Below, piece by piece: positions 26,033 to 35,648 of a DNA stretch of 64,000 bases (the first letter of the stretch is position 1; every line of letters starts with the position of its first letter). Source of the stretch: Aquipseudomonas guryensis (GTDB taxonomy: Bacteria; Pseudomonadota; Gammaproteobacteria; Pseudomonadales; Pseudomonadaceae); the NCBI RefSeq assembly GCF_014164785.1, contig NZ_JACJFN010000001.1, positions 1-64,000 on the forward strand. The letters run 5' to 3'. The notes beneath the pieces were generated by a model. It had not been told where the DNA came from and searched no databases. It was given only the letters and a program-made list of their open reading frames with translations. The translations under genes were made by a program, and so were the position numbers.

Positions 26033-26336
26033 TGCAAGGGTGTCCTCTTCATTTTGAGTTTGAAGTGGGCTGCCCTTGGGACAGCGGGTTGCCGGGTCAC
26101 GCAAACCGTGAACCCGCTCACCCAAGGGGTGCCGCTTCCCGGTTGATCCGGGTCACTGCACCAATGCCGCGCCCGCGCGGCAGGGTTTGTTGCGTAACGC
26201 TGTTGCGCTGCTGCCTCTGTAGGAGCCAGCTTGCTGGCGATGCTTTTGACCGGAAAAGCATCGCCAGCAAGCTGGCTCCTACGGGTGGATATGCGCAGCA
26301 AAAAGGGCCGGTCTTGCGACCAGCCCTGGGTGTGGC
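26033..26336. other. intergenic region with a perfect REP hairpin
   Basis: Holds the upstream region of the hydrolase gene and the repeat at 26218-26281. No further gene or clear promoter was seen. Confidence 0.5.
26218..26281. repeat. long perfect REP hairpin
   Basis: gtaggagccagcttgctggc pairs exactly with its reverse complement gccagcaagctggctcctac, and the stem continues inward through gatgctttt / aaaagcatc, leaving a loop of about four bases. It may act as an mRNA-stabilising or terminating structure between the two minus-strand genes. Confidence 0.85.
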
Positions 26337-27833
26337 TTAACCGTTGCTCGGGAAGGCGAACTGCGCGGCCTCGTGGCTCGCGCGCTGCGGCCAGCGCTGG
26401 GTGATGGTCTTGCGCTTGGTGTAGAAGCGCACGCCGTCCGGGCCGTAGGCATGCAGGTCGCCGAACAGCGAGCGCTTCCAGCCGCCGAAGCTGTGGTAGG
26501 CCACCGGCACGGGCAGCGGTACGTTGACGCCGACCATGCCGACTTCGATCTCGTCGCAGAACAGGCGTGCCGCTTCACCGTCGCGGGTGAAGATGCAGGT
26601 GCCGTTGCCGTATTCGTGGTCGTTGATCAGCTTCATCGCCTCTTCCAGGCTGCCGACGCGGACGATGCACAGCACCGGGCCGAAGATTTCTTCCTGGTAG
26701 ATGCTCATCTCGGTGGTGACGTGGTCGAACAGGCTGCCGCCGAGGAAGAAGCCGGCTTCGTTGCCCGGTACCACCAGGCCGCGGCCATCGACCACAAGGG
26801 TGGCGCCCTGGGCGACACCGGCGTCGACGTAGCCCTTGACCTTGTCACGCGCCGCGCCGGTCACCAGCGGGCCCATGTCGAGGCCGCAGGAGGTGCCGGC
26901 ACCGATCTTCAGTTCACGGATTTTCGGGGTCAGCTTGGCCACCAGGGTATCGGCGACCTGGTCACCCACGGCGACCACCACGGAGATGGCCATGCAGCGC
27001 TCACCGCAGGAGCCGTACGCCGCGCCCATCAGGGCGTTGACGGTGTTGTCGATGTCGGCGTCCGGCAGGACCACGGCGTGGTTCTTCGCGCCGCCCAGAG
27101 CCTGGACGCGCTTACCGCGGCGGTTGGCCTCGGTGTAGATGTATTCGGCGATCGGCGTGGAGCCGACGAAGCTGATGGCTTTGACTTCCGGCGCTTCGAT
27201 CAGCGCGTCCACCGCTTCCTTGTCGCCGTTGATGACGCTGAGCACGCCATTGGGCAGGCCGGCTTCGCAGAGCAGCTGGGCGATGAACAGGGTGGAGCTG
27301 GGGTCACGCTCGGACGGCTTGAGGATGAAGCAGTTGCCGCAAACGATGGCCAGCGGGTACATCCACAGCGGCACCATGGCCGGGAAGTTGAACGGGGTGA
27401 TGCCGGCGACCACGCCCAGCGGCTGGTGGTCGGACCAGCTGTCGATGTTCGGCCCGGCGTTGCGGTTGAACTCGCCTTTCAGCAGTTCAGGGGCGCCACA
27501 GGCGTATTCGACGTTCTCGATGCCGCGCTGCAGTTCGCCGACGGCGTCTTCGAGGGTCTTGCCGTGTTCTTCACTGATCATCGCGGCGATCTTGTCTTTG
27601 TTCTCTTCCAGCAGCACCTTGAAGCGGAACATGACCTGGGCGCGCTTGGCCGGCGGGGTGTTGCGCCAGGCCGGGAAGGCGGCCTTGGCGGAATCGATGG
27701 CGGCCTGGATGGTGGCGCGATCGGCCAGCTCGACCTGGCGCACGGGCTCGCCGATGGACGGGTTGAAGACCTGGGCGGTACGGCCGCTGCGCAGGGTGAT
27801 TTCGCCATTGATCAGGTGGGCGACGGTGCTCAT
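26337..27833 (-). CDS. bauC: CoA-acylating (methyl)malonate-semialdehyde dehydrogenase
   Basis: Oxidises malonate semialdehyde (or its methyl form) to acetyl-CoA or propionyl-CoA with NAD. It has 498 residues from [10 protein letters not shown]; the frame is open five codons further, unsupported. The catalytic Cys lies in [11 protein letters not shown] (about residue 285), and [16 protein letters not shown] and [15 protein letters not shown] are typical of the MmsA group. Placement downstream of the beta-alanine transaminase with a divergent LysR gene matches the bau genes; mmsA is the alternative name. Confidence 0.9.
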   Translation of the reverse strand: MSTVAHLINGEITLRSGRTAQVFNPSIGEPVRQVELADRATIQAAIDSAKAAFPAWRNTPPAKRAQVMFRFKVLLEENKDKIAAMISEEHGKTLEDAVGELQRGIENVEYACGAPELLKGEFNRNAGPNIDSWSDHQPLGVVAGITPFNFPAMVPLWMYPLAIVCGNCFILKPSERDPSSTLFIAQLLCEAGLPNGVLSVINGDKEAVDALIEAPEVKAISFVGSTPIAEYIYTEANRRGKRVQALGGAKNHAVVLPDADIDNTVNALMGAAYGSCGERCMAISVVVAVGDQVADTLVAKLTPKIRELKIGAGTSCGLDMGPLVTGAARDKVKGYVDAGVAQGATLVVDGRGLVVPGNEAGFFLGGSLFDHVTTEMSIYQEEIFGPVLCIVRVGSLEEAMKLINDHEYGNGTCIFTRDGEAARLFCDEIEVGMVGVNVPLPVPVAYHSFGGWKRSLFGDLHAYGPDGVRFYTKRKTITQRWPQRASHEAAQFAFPSNG

Positions 27834-27902
27834 GGGGTTATCTCTCAATGTGAATTCTGGGTGGTGGAAGTCGCTACGCGGACTTCCACCCTACTGAGTA
27901 CT

Positions 27903-27930
27903 AATCCCCTCTCCCACTTGTGGGAGAGGG
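27903..27930. repeat. REP-like palindrome
   Basis: cccctctcccacttgtggga then gagggg, lying between the transaminase and dehydrogenase genes. It is a further copy of the 20698 core. Confidence 0.75.
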
Positions 27931-27944
27931 GAGGAAAAGCGCTA

Positions 27945-29291
27945 TCAATCCAGGCCGTTCAGTACATCGCCAACAGCGTTGAACAGGGTGTCGAGCTGCT
28001 CGGGCTTGGTGTTGAAGGTCGGCCCGAACTGCAGGGTGTCGCCGCCGAAGCGTACGTAGAAACCGGCGTTCCACAGCTTGATGCCGGCTTCGAACGGGCG
28101 GATCACGCCGTCGCCGTCACGCGGGGCGAGCTGGATCGCGCCAGCCAGGCCGCAGTTGCGGATGTCGATGACGTTCTTGCTGCCCTTGAGGCTGTGCAGC
28201 TTCTCTTCGAACACCGGCGCCAGGGCGGCCGACTGCTCGATCAGGTGGTCGCGCTGCAGCAGCTCCAGGGTCGCCAGGCCAGCTGCGCAGGCTACCGGGT
28301 GGCCGGAGTAGGTGTAGCCGTGGCCGAACTCGACCATGTGCTCAGGGATAGCCTGCTGCATGAAGGTGTTGTAGATCTCGCTGGAGGCGATCACTGCGCC
28401 CAGCGGGATGGCACCGTTGGTGACCTGCTTGGCGGTGTTCATGATGTCCGGCACCACGCCGAAGTACTCGGCGCCGGTCCATTTGCCCATGCGGCCGTAG
28501 GCGGTGATCACTTCGTCGAAGATCAGCAGGATGTTGTGCTGGGTGCAGATCTCGCGCAGGCGCTGCAGGTAGCCGGTGGGCGGCACGATGACGCCGGCGG
28601 AACCGGACATCGGTTCGACGATCACCGCGGCGATGTTGGAAGCGTCGTGCAGTTCGATCAGCTTGAGCAGCTCGTTGGCCAGCTCCACGCCGCCGGTCGC
28701 GGCCATGCCCTTGGTGAAGGCCAGGTGCGACTGCAGGGTGTGCGGCAGGTGGTCGGCGTCCATCATCTGGCCGAACATCTTGCGGTTGCCGCCGATGCCG
28801 CCAAGGCTGGTGCCGGCGATGTTGACGCCGTGGTAGCCACGGGCACGGCCGATGAACTTGGTCTTGCTCGGCTGGCCTTTCAGGCGCCAGTAGGCCCGGG
28901 CCATCTTCACCGCGGTGTCGGCGCACTCGGAGCCGGAGTCGGTGTAGAACACGTGATCGAGGCCGGCCGGGGTCAGCTCGGTGATTTTCTCGGCCAGCAG
29001 ATAGGACAGCGGGTGGCCGTACTGGAAGCCCGGGGCGTAGTCGAGGGTGCTCAACTGCCTGGCCACGGCCTCCTGGATTTCCTTGCGGTTGTGCCCGGCG
29101 CCACAGGTCCACAGGCCGGACAGGCTGTCGAACACGCGGCGGCCCTTGTCGTCGATGAAGTAGTTGCCGTCGGCACCGACGATCAGGCGCGGGTCGCGCT
29201 TGAAGTTGCGGTTGGCGGAAAACGGCATCCAGTGCGCGTCCAGCTTGAGCTGGCTGGCCAGGGACGGGGTGGTGGTCTGCGGCATGTTCAT
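27945..29291 (-). CDS. bauA: beta-alanine--pyruvate (omega-amino acid) aminotransferase
   Basis: PLP-dependent class III aminotransferase that converts beta-alanine and pyruvate to malonate semialdehyde and alanine. It has 448 residues, the usual length for the Pseudomonas enzyme. The PLP Lys lies in IMNTAKQVTNGAIPLG, the cofactor-binding Asp in LLIFDEVITAYGRMG, and the substrate-pocket N-terminus is HWMPFSANRNFKRDPRL. The product is the substrate of the next gene. The divergent LysR gene is expected to control both. Confidence 0.94.
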   Translation of the reverse strand: MNMPQTTTPSLASQLKLDAHWMPFSANRNFKRDPRLIVGADGNYFIDDKGRRVFDSLSGLWTCGAGHNRKEIQEAVARQLSTLDYAPGFQYGHPLSYLLAEKITELTPAGLDHVFYTDSGSECADTAVKMARAYWRLKGQPSKTKFIGRARGYHGVNIAGTSLGGIGGNRKMFGQMMDADHLPHTLQSHLAFTKGMAATGGVELANELLKLIELHDASNIAAVIVEPMSGSAGVIVPPTGYLQRLREICTQHNILLIFDEVITAYGRMGKWTGAEYFGVVPDIMNTAKQVTNGAIPLGAVIASSEIYNTFMQQAIPEHMVEFGHGYTYSGHPVACAAGLATLELLQRDHLIEQSAALAPVFEEKLHSLKGSKNVIDIRNCGLAGAIQLAPRDGDGVIRPFEAGIKLWNAGFYVRFGGDTLQFGPTFNTKPEQLDTLFNAVGDVLNGLD

Positions 29292-29405
29292 CGTAGAGCT
29301 CTCGCAAGGAGGTTTTGTTGTGTGCTTGTTGCAGCGAAAGGTGCCACGGGCATAAAGTCACTAAAACCCAACTCTTCTTATCCTTAGTTAAGTCAGAGCT
29401 AAACA
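29292..29405. promoter_or_regulatory. divergent bauA/bauR regulatory region
   Basis: The 114-bp divergent intergenic region contains ccttagttaagtcagagctaa just before bauR, with T-N11-A half-sites suited to a LysR-type protein. Operator function is inferred from the layout. Confidence 0.45.
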
Positions 29406-30329
29406 ATGAGTGTGCGCCGCCCCGATCCGCTGGCCCAGGTCAGCGATTTTGAAATCCGCCTGCTGCGCCTGTTCCGCAGCGTGGTCGAGTGTGGCGGCTT
29501 CTCCGCCGCGGAAAGCGTGCTGGGCATCGGCCGTTCGGCGATCAGCCAGCAGATGAGCGATCTGGAGCAGCGCCTGGGCCTGCGCCTGTGCCAGCGCGGG
29601 CGTGCGGGGTTTGCCCTGACCGAGGAAGGGCGCGAGGTGTACCAGTCCGCCTTGCAGCTGTTCGGCGCGCTGGAGAGCTTCCGCAACGGGGTCAACGGCC
29701 TGCACCGCGAGCTGCGTGGCGAGCTGCATATCGGCCTCACCGACAACCTGGTGACGGTGCCGCACATGCGCATCACCAACGCCCTGTCGCGCCTCAAGGA
29801 GCGCGGCCCGGACGTGCGCATCCAGATCCGCATGACCCCGCCCTCGGAAGTCGAGCAGGGTGTGCTGGATGGCAGCCTGCATGTCGGCGTGGTGCCGCAG
29901 AGCCATCCGCTGTCCGGCCTGGAGTACCAGCCGCTGTATGGCGAGCGCTCGCAGCTGTACTGCGCGGTGGGCCACCCACTGTTCTATGTGGATGATGCGC
30001 AGCTCTCCGATACCCGCCTGAATGCCCAGGAGGCGATTGCCCCGACCTTCCGCCTGCCGCCGGAGATCCAGGCGCAGTACCAGGTGCTCAATTGCACGGC
30101 GAGCGCCTCGGATCGCGAGGGCATGGCCTTCCTGATTCTCACCGGGCGCTATATCGGCTACCTGGCCGACCACTACGCCCAGCAGTGGGTGCAACAAGGC
30201 CGCCTGCGCGTGCTCAAGCCGGACTCGCGTTTCTATGAGCTGACCCTGGCCTCAGTAACGCGCAAGGGCCGGCGTCCGCAGTTGGTGCTGGAGAGTTTTC
30301 TCGAGGCGTTGGCGGAGACGGGGAGCTGA
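29406..30329 (+). CDS. bauR: LysR-family regulator of beta-alanine catabolism
   Basis: A 307-residue LysR-type activator. An N-terminal winged HTH is at about 14-72 (VVECGGFSAAESVLGIGRSAISQQMSDLEQRLG split by the turn), and the rest is the effector-binding domain. It is transcribed divergently from bauA, and LysR-type regulators in this position usually activate the opposing operon in response to the substrate. Identity with bauR is from the P. aeruginosa layout, where the same neighbours occur. Confidence 0.88.
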   Translation: MSVRRPDPLAQVSDFEIRLLRLFRSVVECGGFSAAESVLGIGRSAISQQMSDLEQRLGLRLCQRGRAGFALTEEGREVYQSALQLFGALESFRNGVNGLHRELRGELHIGLTDNLVTVPHMRITNALSRLKERGPDVRIQIRMTPPSEVEQGVLDGSLHVGVVPQSHPLSGLEYQPLYGERSQLYCAVGHPLFYVDDAQLSDTRLNAQEAIAPTFRLPPEIQAQYQVLNCTASASDREGMAFLILTGRYIGYLADHYAQQWVQQGRLRVLKPDSRFYELTLASVTRKGRRPQLVLESFLEALAETGS

Positions 30330-30671
30330 GGGGATTGTGGTAGGGAAAGTGGCGGAGGCAGGTGCTTTTCTCCCCTCTCCCATTCTTTGTTTATGAGAGG
30401 TCGGAGAGGGGAGCAAAGCGAGCGCCCCGAGCAGCGTCCGCCAAAAACCTGGAACGCTAGTCCCACAAGGCTTTCAGCGCAGCGCAGAACGCGACCGGCG
30501 GGTTCTCAACCTGTCTCTTAAGACGGTTTTTTGGCGCAAAATCAGTTAATTGGCCGACAATCGGCAATCTTCTGCCCAAAGGCACACGATTTTGACGCCC
30601 AAGGGTTGTTTCGTGACCCGCGCTGGGGTATCTGTTCGTCACCAACCCGTTGATTTGTACGGAATCCCTCC
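30330..30671. other. intergenic region with a REP-like repeat and a palindromic operator candidate
   Basis: A cccctctccc/ggagaggggag palindrome lies around 30383-30420. A second symmetric site, ttggccgacaatcggcaa (30550-30567), is about 100 bases before the TetR gene. No gene is apparent. Confidence 0.5.
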
Positions 30672-31331
30672 ATGCCCGCTGATACCTCCCCCGTTCCGAG
30701 TTCCGCCAAACCTGCTGGCCGCATTCGCCAGAAGAACGAGAAGGCGATCATCGCCGCAGCCGAAGAGCAATTCGCTCGCCACGGCTACAAAGGTACCAGC
30801 ATGAATACCATCGCTCTGGCGGTGGGGCTGCCCAAGGCCAACCTGCACTACTACTTCAATAACAAACTAGGCCTGTACGTCGCGGTGCTCAACAATATCC
30901 TCGACCAGTGGGATGCCACCTTCAGCAACCTCAGCGTCGACGACGACCCGGCACAGGCGCTGAGCCGCTATATCCGCGCCAAGATCGAGTTCTCCCGCAC
31001 CCAGCCGCTGGCCTCGCGCATTTTCGCCATGGAAGTGATCAGCGGTGGCGAGTGCCTGAGTGGCCACTTCAACCAGGACTACCGCGACTGGTTCCGCGGC
31101 CGCGCGGCGGTGTTCCAGGCCTGGATCGATGCCGGCAAGATGGACCCGATCGACCCGGTCCACCTGATCTTCCTGCTGTGGGGCAGCACCCAGCACTACG
31201 CCGACTTCGCCAGCCAGATCTGCCGCCTGACCGGCAAGAACAGCTTGAAGAAAGCCGACTTCGACGAGGCGGCCGACAACCTCGAACGCATCATCCTCAA
31301 GGGCTGCGGGCTTACCCTCAAGGCCGGCTGA
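30672..31331 (+). CDS. TetR/AcrR regulator, RutR-like
   Basis: A 219-residue repressor. The TetR HTH is at about 20-70 (IIAAAEEQFARHGYKGTSMN then VGLPKANLHYYFNNKLGLY). The C-terminal ligand domain resembles the RutR/YcdC group (LSRYIRAKIEFSRTQPLASRIFAMEVISGG). RutR controls pyrimidine and purine breakdown, and in pseudomonads homologues sit near reductive pyrimidine genes, whose end product is beta-alanine. The adjacency to bauA is suggestive, but no dihydropyrimidinase gene is present here. The protein may autoregulate through the upstream palindrome. Confidence 0.85.
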   Translation: MPADTSPVPSSAKPAGRIRQKNEKAIIAAAEEQFARHGYKGTSMNTIALAVGLPKANLHYYFNNKLGLYVAVLNNILDQWDATFSNLSVDDDPAQALSRYIRAKIEFSRTQPLASRIFAMEVISGGECLSGHFNQDYRDWFRGRAAVFQAWIDAGKMDPIDPVHLIFLLWGSTQHYADFASQICRLTGKNSLKKADFDEAADNLERIILKGCGLTLKAG

Positions 31332-31370
31332 GCCACGCGCTGAGTCGGGGCCCGGCACGCGGCCCCAGAC

Positions 31371-31898
31371 TCAGCGCCGGCGTCGCTTGCCGGTGATCAT
31401 CGACAGCGGCAGGTTCTCGCGCAAACGCACGCTCTCCACCAGCGCCGCCAGCAGGTGCAGGCCGACCAAGGCCAGCAGGCCATTGGCGAACAGTTCGTGC
31501 AGTTCCTCGATCCAGTCCTCGCCCCAGAAGTAATCGACTTCCTCCATGAGGAAGCCGCTCAGGCCCAGGCCGAGCATCAAGAGCATCATCAGGATCATCA
31601 CCACAGCACCTAGCGGTGAATGGCCGAGGCGGTGATAGGGGCGGCCGCCGAGCAGCGCGCGCAGGTGTTCGGCCAGGCGCGCGCGGGTCGGCCAGAAATC
31701 CGCCCAGCGCGCCGCCGGCGTACCGATAAAGCCCCACACCCCGCGAATGACCAGCCAGCCCACGGCGTAGTAGCCGAACCAGCGGTGCCAGTCATCGCCC
31801 TCTTCGGTGAAGAAGTAATTGGCGATGAAGGCGGCAGCCATGGACCAGTGAAACAGGCGAATGAGCGGGTCCCACAGGCGCAGGGTGGGGGCTGACAT
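31371..31898 (-). CDS. cytochrome b561 family membrane protein
   Basis: A 175-residue di-heme b-type cytochrome with four membrane helices. Probable heme His are in PLIRLFHWSM, DDWHRWFGYYAVGW, HELFANGLLALVGLHLL. It passes electrons between a quinol or a periplasmic donor and a partner. The protein ends one base before the PepSY gene stop, so the pair is probably one transcription unit. Cytochrome b561 with a PepSY partner is a frequent pairing in pseudomonads. Partner enzyme unknown. Confidence 0.87.
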   Translation of the reverse strand: MSAPTLRLWDPLIRLFHWSMAAAFIANYFFTEEGDDWHRWFGYYAVGWLVIRGVWGFIGTPAARWADFWPTRARLAEHLRALLGGRPYHRLGHSPLGAVVMILMMLLMLGLGLSGFLMEEVDYFWGEDWIEELHELFANGLLALVGLHLLAALVESVRLRENLPLSMITGKRRRR

Positions 31899-31899
31899 A

Positions 31900-32163
31900 T
31901 CAGTCGATCTCGCTCTTCACGGCCTTGCCGCTGACCGGATCGAAGTAGATTTCGACCTTCTGCTTGTCCTTGTTCCAGCCGTAGATTTCGTAGCAGTTGC
32001 CGGCGGTGACCTTGAACTTCTTAATCTCGTAGCCTTCGGCCTTGAGGTTTTCCTGGAACTTGGTCTGGTCCTGCCACTGGCTCTGCTCGGCCGTGGTGCA
32101 TTGCGGGCCGGCAAAGGCCAGGGGGCTGGCGATGGCCAGGGACAGCAGGAGCAATTTACGCAT
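31900..32163 (-). CDS. small secreted PepSY-domain protein
   Basis: An 87-residue protein with a Sec signal (about residues 1-18, LLLLSLAIASPLAFAG) and a single PepSY domain, seen in the FQENLKAEGYEIKKFKVTA and IYFDPVSGKAV strands. Two Cys (QCTTAEQ and NCYEI) may form a disulfide. The start MRKLLLL at 32163 is chosen because the signal peptide begins there and GGAATTTCC is upstream. It is followed at once by the cytochrome b561 gene; PepSY proteins are often seen beside membrane redox proteins. Confidence 0.88.
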   Translation of the reverse strand: MRKLLLLSLAIASPLAFAGPQCTTAEQSQWQDQTKFQENLKAEGYEIKKFKVTAGNCYEIYGWNKDKQKVEIYFDPVSGKAVKSEID

Positions 32164-32257
32164 GGGAATTTCCTCGGGATGGGTGGAATGCGTGCTCAAT
32201 TTGCCTGGTCATGCTTAAAGCATTCTTAAGCTGCGCAAAAAATCATCCCAAGGCTCA

Positions 32258-33178
32258 CTACCCCAACCAGGGCGCCTGCTGTAACAGGTGCGCACAGCCC
32301 TGGCGCAGGTGCTCGCGCAGCAGCTGCACCGGCTTGCTCAATTGGTCGCGGTGGGCACAGATCAGGTTGAGCGGCGTCGGCTCGCCCTGCCAGTGCGGTA
32401 AAAGCACCTGCAGGCGTCCGGCCTGCACATCGGCAGCCACATCCAGCCAGGACTTGTACACCAGGCCCTGCCCGGCCACAGCCCAGCGCCGCACCACGTC
32501 GGCATCATCGCTGATGCGGTTGCCGCTGACCGTCACGGCCTGGCTGCGCCGGCCATCACTAAAGCTCCAGCGCTCGTGTACGCGGCCGCCGAGCATGTAC
32601 TGCAGGCAGTTGTGCTGACGCAGCTCTTCCAGCTGACGCGGTGCGCCATGCCGCGCCAGGTAGGCCGGTGCGGCACACAGCACGCGGCGGTTGTGCGCGG
32701 CAATCGGCAGCGCCACCAGGCTGGAGTCTTCCGGGGCGCCATAGCGCAGGGCGATGTCCACCGGCTGGCGGAACAGGTCGGCGACCCGATCGCTGAGCAA
32801 CAGACGCAGGCTGAGTTGCGGATGTTCCTGCTGGAGCTGGTCGAGCCAGGGCAGCAGCACGTTGCGGCCGAAATCCGAGGGGGCCGACAGCTGCAGCACG
32901 CCGCTGATCGCGGCCTTGCCACCGGCCAGTTGCTGGCGCCCCAGCTCCAGGCTGTGCAGGGCGCTGCGGGCGTGTTCGAGAAACTGCTCGCCCTCGCCGG
33001 TCAGGCGCAGGCTGCGGGTGGAGCGCACGAACAGGCGCACCTGCAGCTGCTGCTCCAGGCGTTTGAGCGCGGCGCTGGCCACCGCTGGCGAGCAGTCCAG
33101 CTCACGGGCGGCGGCGGACAGGCTGCCCAGTTCGGCGGTGCGGGCAAACAGGGCGAGGTCGTCGAGACGCAGCATGGC
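32258..33178 (-). CDS. LysR-family transcriptional regulator
   Basis: A 306-residue regulator with the HTH at about 1-60 (ALFARTAELGSLSAAARELD, then CSPAVASAALKRLEQQ) and a type 2 periplasmic-binding fold behind it. I take ATG 33178 because GGAG lies seven bases upstream; the frame is open to a TTG at 33193. It is transcribed divergently from the zinc-type dehydrogenase gene, which is its likely target. Ligand unknown. Confidence 0.9.
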   Translation of the reverse strand, partial: AMLRLDDLALFARTAELGSLSAAARELDCSPAVASAALKRLEQQLQVRLFVRSTRSLRLTGEGEQFLEHARSALHSLELGRQQLAGGKAAISGVLQLSAPSDFGRNVLLPWLDQLQQEHPQLSLRLLLSDRVADLFRQPVDIALRYGAPEDSSLVALPIAAHNRRVLCAAPAYLARHGAPRQLEELRQHNCLQYMLGGRVHERWSFSDGRRSQAVTVSGNRISDDADVVRRWAVAGQGLVYKSWLDVAADVQAGRLQVLLPHWQGEPTPLNLICAHRDQLSKPVQLLREHLRQGCAHLLQQAPWLG

Positions 33179-33339
33179 GCGCTCCATTTTCAAAATAATA
33201 TTGAAAGAGACTCTATTGGCCAGCGCTTTTTCTTGCCAGTGAAATAGCCGAGCATGCCGCCATCACCTGCTACCAGCCCGCCCCAGGGCGACTAAGCTGG
33301 AGCATTCGTCTTGTTAGCGCATCCCTGTGGAGCCCTCCC

Positions 33340-34353
33340 GTGAAAGCCATTGCCTACTACCAGAGCCTGCCCATCGACCACCCCGAAGCCCTGCAGGATG
33401 TGCAGCTGGCCGAGCCGCAACCGGGCGACCACGACCTGCTGGTGGAGGTCAAAGCCATTTCGGTCAACCCGGTGGACACCAAGATTCGCCGCAACGTCCA
33501 GCCAGAGGCCGGCCAGGCCAAGGTGCTGGGTTGGGATGTGGCCGGCGTGGTCAAGGCCGTTGGTGCGCAGGTCAAACAGTTCCGCCCGGGTGACCGGGTG
33601 TTTTACGCCGGTGCCATCGACCGCCCCGGCGCCAACAGCGAGCTGCATGTGGTGGATGAGCGCATCGTCGGGCGCATGCCTGGCTCGCTGGACTTTGCCC
33701 ATGCCGCCGCCCTGCCGCTAACCGCCATAACCGCCTGGGAACTGCTGTTCGAGCGCCTGCAGATCAAGGAAGGCCAGGGCAACCAGCAGCAGAGCCTGCT
33801 GATCGTCGGCGCCGCCGGTGGCGTAGGTTCGATCCTGGTACAGCTGGCCCGCCAGCTCACCGGCCTGACCGTGATCGGCACCGCCTCGCGCGCAGAAACC
33901 CGCGACTGGGTGCAGTCGCTCGGTGCGCACCACGTGATCGATCACAGCCTGCCGCTGAGCGAGGAACTCCAGCGCATCGGCATCGGCCAGGTCAGCCATG
34001 TTGCCAGCCTGACCCACACCGACCAGCACTACGGGCAGATCATCGAGGCCCTGGCGCCACAGGGCCGCCTGGCGCTGATCGACGACCCGGCGCAGCTCGA
34101 CGTGGTCCAGCTCAAGCGCAAGAGCCTGTCGCTGCACTGGGAGTTCATGTACACCCGCTCGCTGTTCCAGACCGCCGACATGATCGAGCAGCATCGCCTG
34201 CTCAACCGGGTCAGCCAACTGATCGACGACGGCGTGCTGAAAACCACCCTGGGCGAACATTTCGGCAGCATCAACGCGGCCAACTTGCGCCGCGCCCACG
34301 CCTTGCTGGAGAGCGGCACGGCGCGCGGCAAGATCGTCCTCGAAGGGTTCTGA
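33340..34353 (+). CDS. zinc-binding-alcohol-dehydrogenase-family oxidoreductase (medium-chain)
   Basis: A 337-residue quinone-reductase-like MDR protein. The GroES-like domain covers residues 1-130 (VKAISVNPVDTKIRRNVQ). The Rossmann domain starts at about 150 with LLIVGAAGGVGSILVQLA. The zinc-ligand Cys residues of true alcohol dehydrogenases are absent, so this is a zinc-independent member that probably reduces enals or quinones with NADPH. It is divergent from the LysR gene. GGAGCCCTCCC lies before the start. Confidence 0.88.
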   Translation: MKAIAYYQSLPIDHPEALQDVQLAEPQPGDHDLLVEVKAISVNPVDTKIRRNVQPEAGQAKVLGWDVAGVVKAVGAQVKQFRPGDRVFYAGAIDRPGANSELHVVDERIVGRMPGSLDFAHAAALPLTAITAWELLFERLQIKEGQGNQQQSLLIVGAAGGVGSILVQLARQLTGLTVIGTASRAETRDWVQSLGAHHVIDHSLPLSEELQRIGIGQVSHVASLTHTDQHYGQIIEALAPQGRLALIDDPAQLDVVQLKRKSLSLHWEFMYTRSLFQTADMIEQHRLLNRVSQLIDDGVLKTTLGEHFGSINAANLRRAHALLESGTARGKIVLEGF

Positions 34354-34452
34354 GCCAGGCAGGCAAGTGGCTTGTGGCTCGGCTAATCTTCAGCCGAGCC
34401 CGCGCTCAATCAGCTGGGCACGAGCGGGTCCGTTCGCATTAAGGAAGTGCCT

Positions 34453-35646
34453 ATGACGCTACAACCCCTGGAAACCCTGCTGGTGGCCATTCTGGCCCTT
34501 CTGCTTGGCCGGCAGATCAACCGCCTGATCCCCTTCCTGTCACGCTACAACATCCCCGACCCAATCACCGGCGGCCTATTGTTTGCTTTGGTCATGCTGC
34601 TCTCGCAGACGGGCACGGGCGTGCAAATCACCTTCGACGTCACCCTCAAACCGGTGCTGCTGTTGGCCTTCTTCGCGGCCGTCGGCCTGTCGGCCAACCT
34701 CAGCATGCTCCGCCAGGGAGGCAAGCGCCTGCTGTTGTTCGTCCTGGTGCTGATGCCCTTCCTCGTGCTGCAGAACCTCACCGGGCTGCTGATCGCCTGG
34801 AGCCTGGACATGCATCCGCTGATGGGGCTGATTGGCGGCAGCATCACCCTGGTCGGCGGTCACGGCACCGGTGCAGCCTATGCCGAGCGCTTCGCCGAAG
34901 TGAGCAATATCCAGTCGGTGATGGAGTTGGCGATGACCGGCGCGACCCTCGGCCTGGTGCTCGGCGGCATTTGCGGCGGCCCATTGGCGCAGTGGCTGAT
35001 CAAGCGCCATCAACTGGCCGGTGCCGATGGCCAGGCCGCCAGCCCGACGCTCAACGCCGACAGCGATGCATCGTCGGTGACGACCACAAGCCTGGTGCCG
35101 GTGCTGAGCGCCGTGCTGGTGGCCGTGCTGGTCGGGCAGTGGCTGGCCGAACTGGTCAGCGATGCCCCGGTGACCCTGCCCAGCTTTCTCTGGTGCCTGC
35201 TGCTCGGCGTGCTGATCCGCAACGGCGGCCACCTGGTCGGCCTGCGCCTCAATGATGCGGCCATCGACATGCTCTCCAGCCTGACCCTGGCGTTGTTCCT
35301 GGCGATGACCATGATGGCCCTGAACCTGGCCAGCGTGGCCAGTCTGGCCGGGCCTCTGCTGCTGATTCTGCTCGGCCAGCTGGTCGTGGTGGTGCTTTAC
35401 GGGGGCCTGCTGGTGTTCCGTGCGGTCGGCCGTGATTACGAAAGCGCCGTCATGTCCGCCGCCTTCTGTGGCTTTGCCTTGGGTGCCACCGCTACCGCCA
35501 TCGCCAATATGCAGGCCATCGTGCAGAAGTACGGACCGGCGCCCCAGGCCTTTCTGGTGGTGCCGCTGGTCGGCGCCTTCCTTATCGATCTGGTCAATGC
35601 CCTGGTACTCACCGGGTTCCTCTCCCTGCCCTGGATTGGAGGCTGA
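34453..35646 (+). CDS. gltS: sodium/glutamate symporter GltS
   Basis: Na+-coupled glutamate carrier of the inner membrane. It has 397 residues and about ten to twelve hydrophobic helices in two inverted halves. GltS signatures are the PDPITGGLLFALV block near residue 40 and the central GGHGTGAAYAERF. Helices are interrupted by a hydrophilic loop around 180-200 (LNADSDASSVTTT). I chose ATG 34453 over GTG 34447 because AAGGAAG sits seven bases before it. The TAXI lipoprotein gene begins two bases after the stop. Confidence 0.92.
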   Translation: MTLQPLETLLVAILALLLGRQINRLIPFLSRYNIPDPITGGLLFALVMLLSQTGTGVQITFDVTLKPVLLLAFFAAVGLSANLSMLRQGGKRLLLFVLVLMPFLVLQNLTGLLIAWSLDMHPLMGLIGGSITLVGGHGTGAAYAERFAEVSNIQSVMELAMTGATLGLVLGGICGGPLAQWLIKRHQLAGADGQAASPTLNADSDASSVTTTSLVPVLSAVLVAVLVGQWLAELVSDAPVTLPSFLWCLLLGVLIRNGGHLVGLRLNDAAIDMLSSLTLALFLAMTMMALNLASVASLAGPLLLILLGQLVVVVLYGGLLVFRAVGRDYESAVMSAAFCGFALGATATAIANMQAIVQKYGPAPQAFLVVPLVGAFLIDLVNALVLTGFLSLPWIGG

Positions 35647-35648
35647 CC

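Noticed and set aside
26373..29387. A 1004-codon open frame opposite bauC and bauA
   Set aside because: It is the antisense of two well-supported genes. High-GC codon bias produces long stop-free frames on the opposite strand, and the translation has no recognisable domain or ribosome site.
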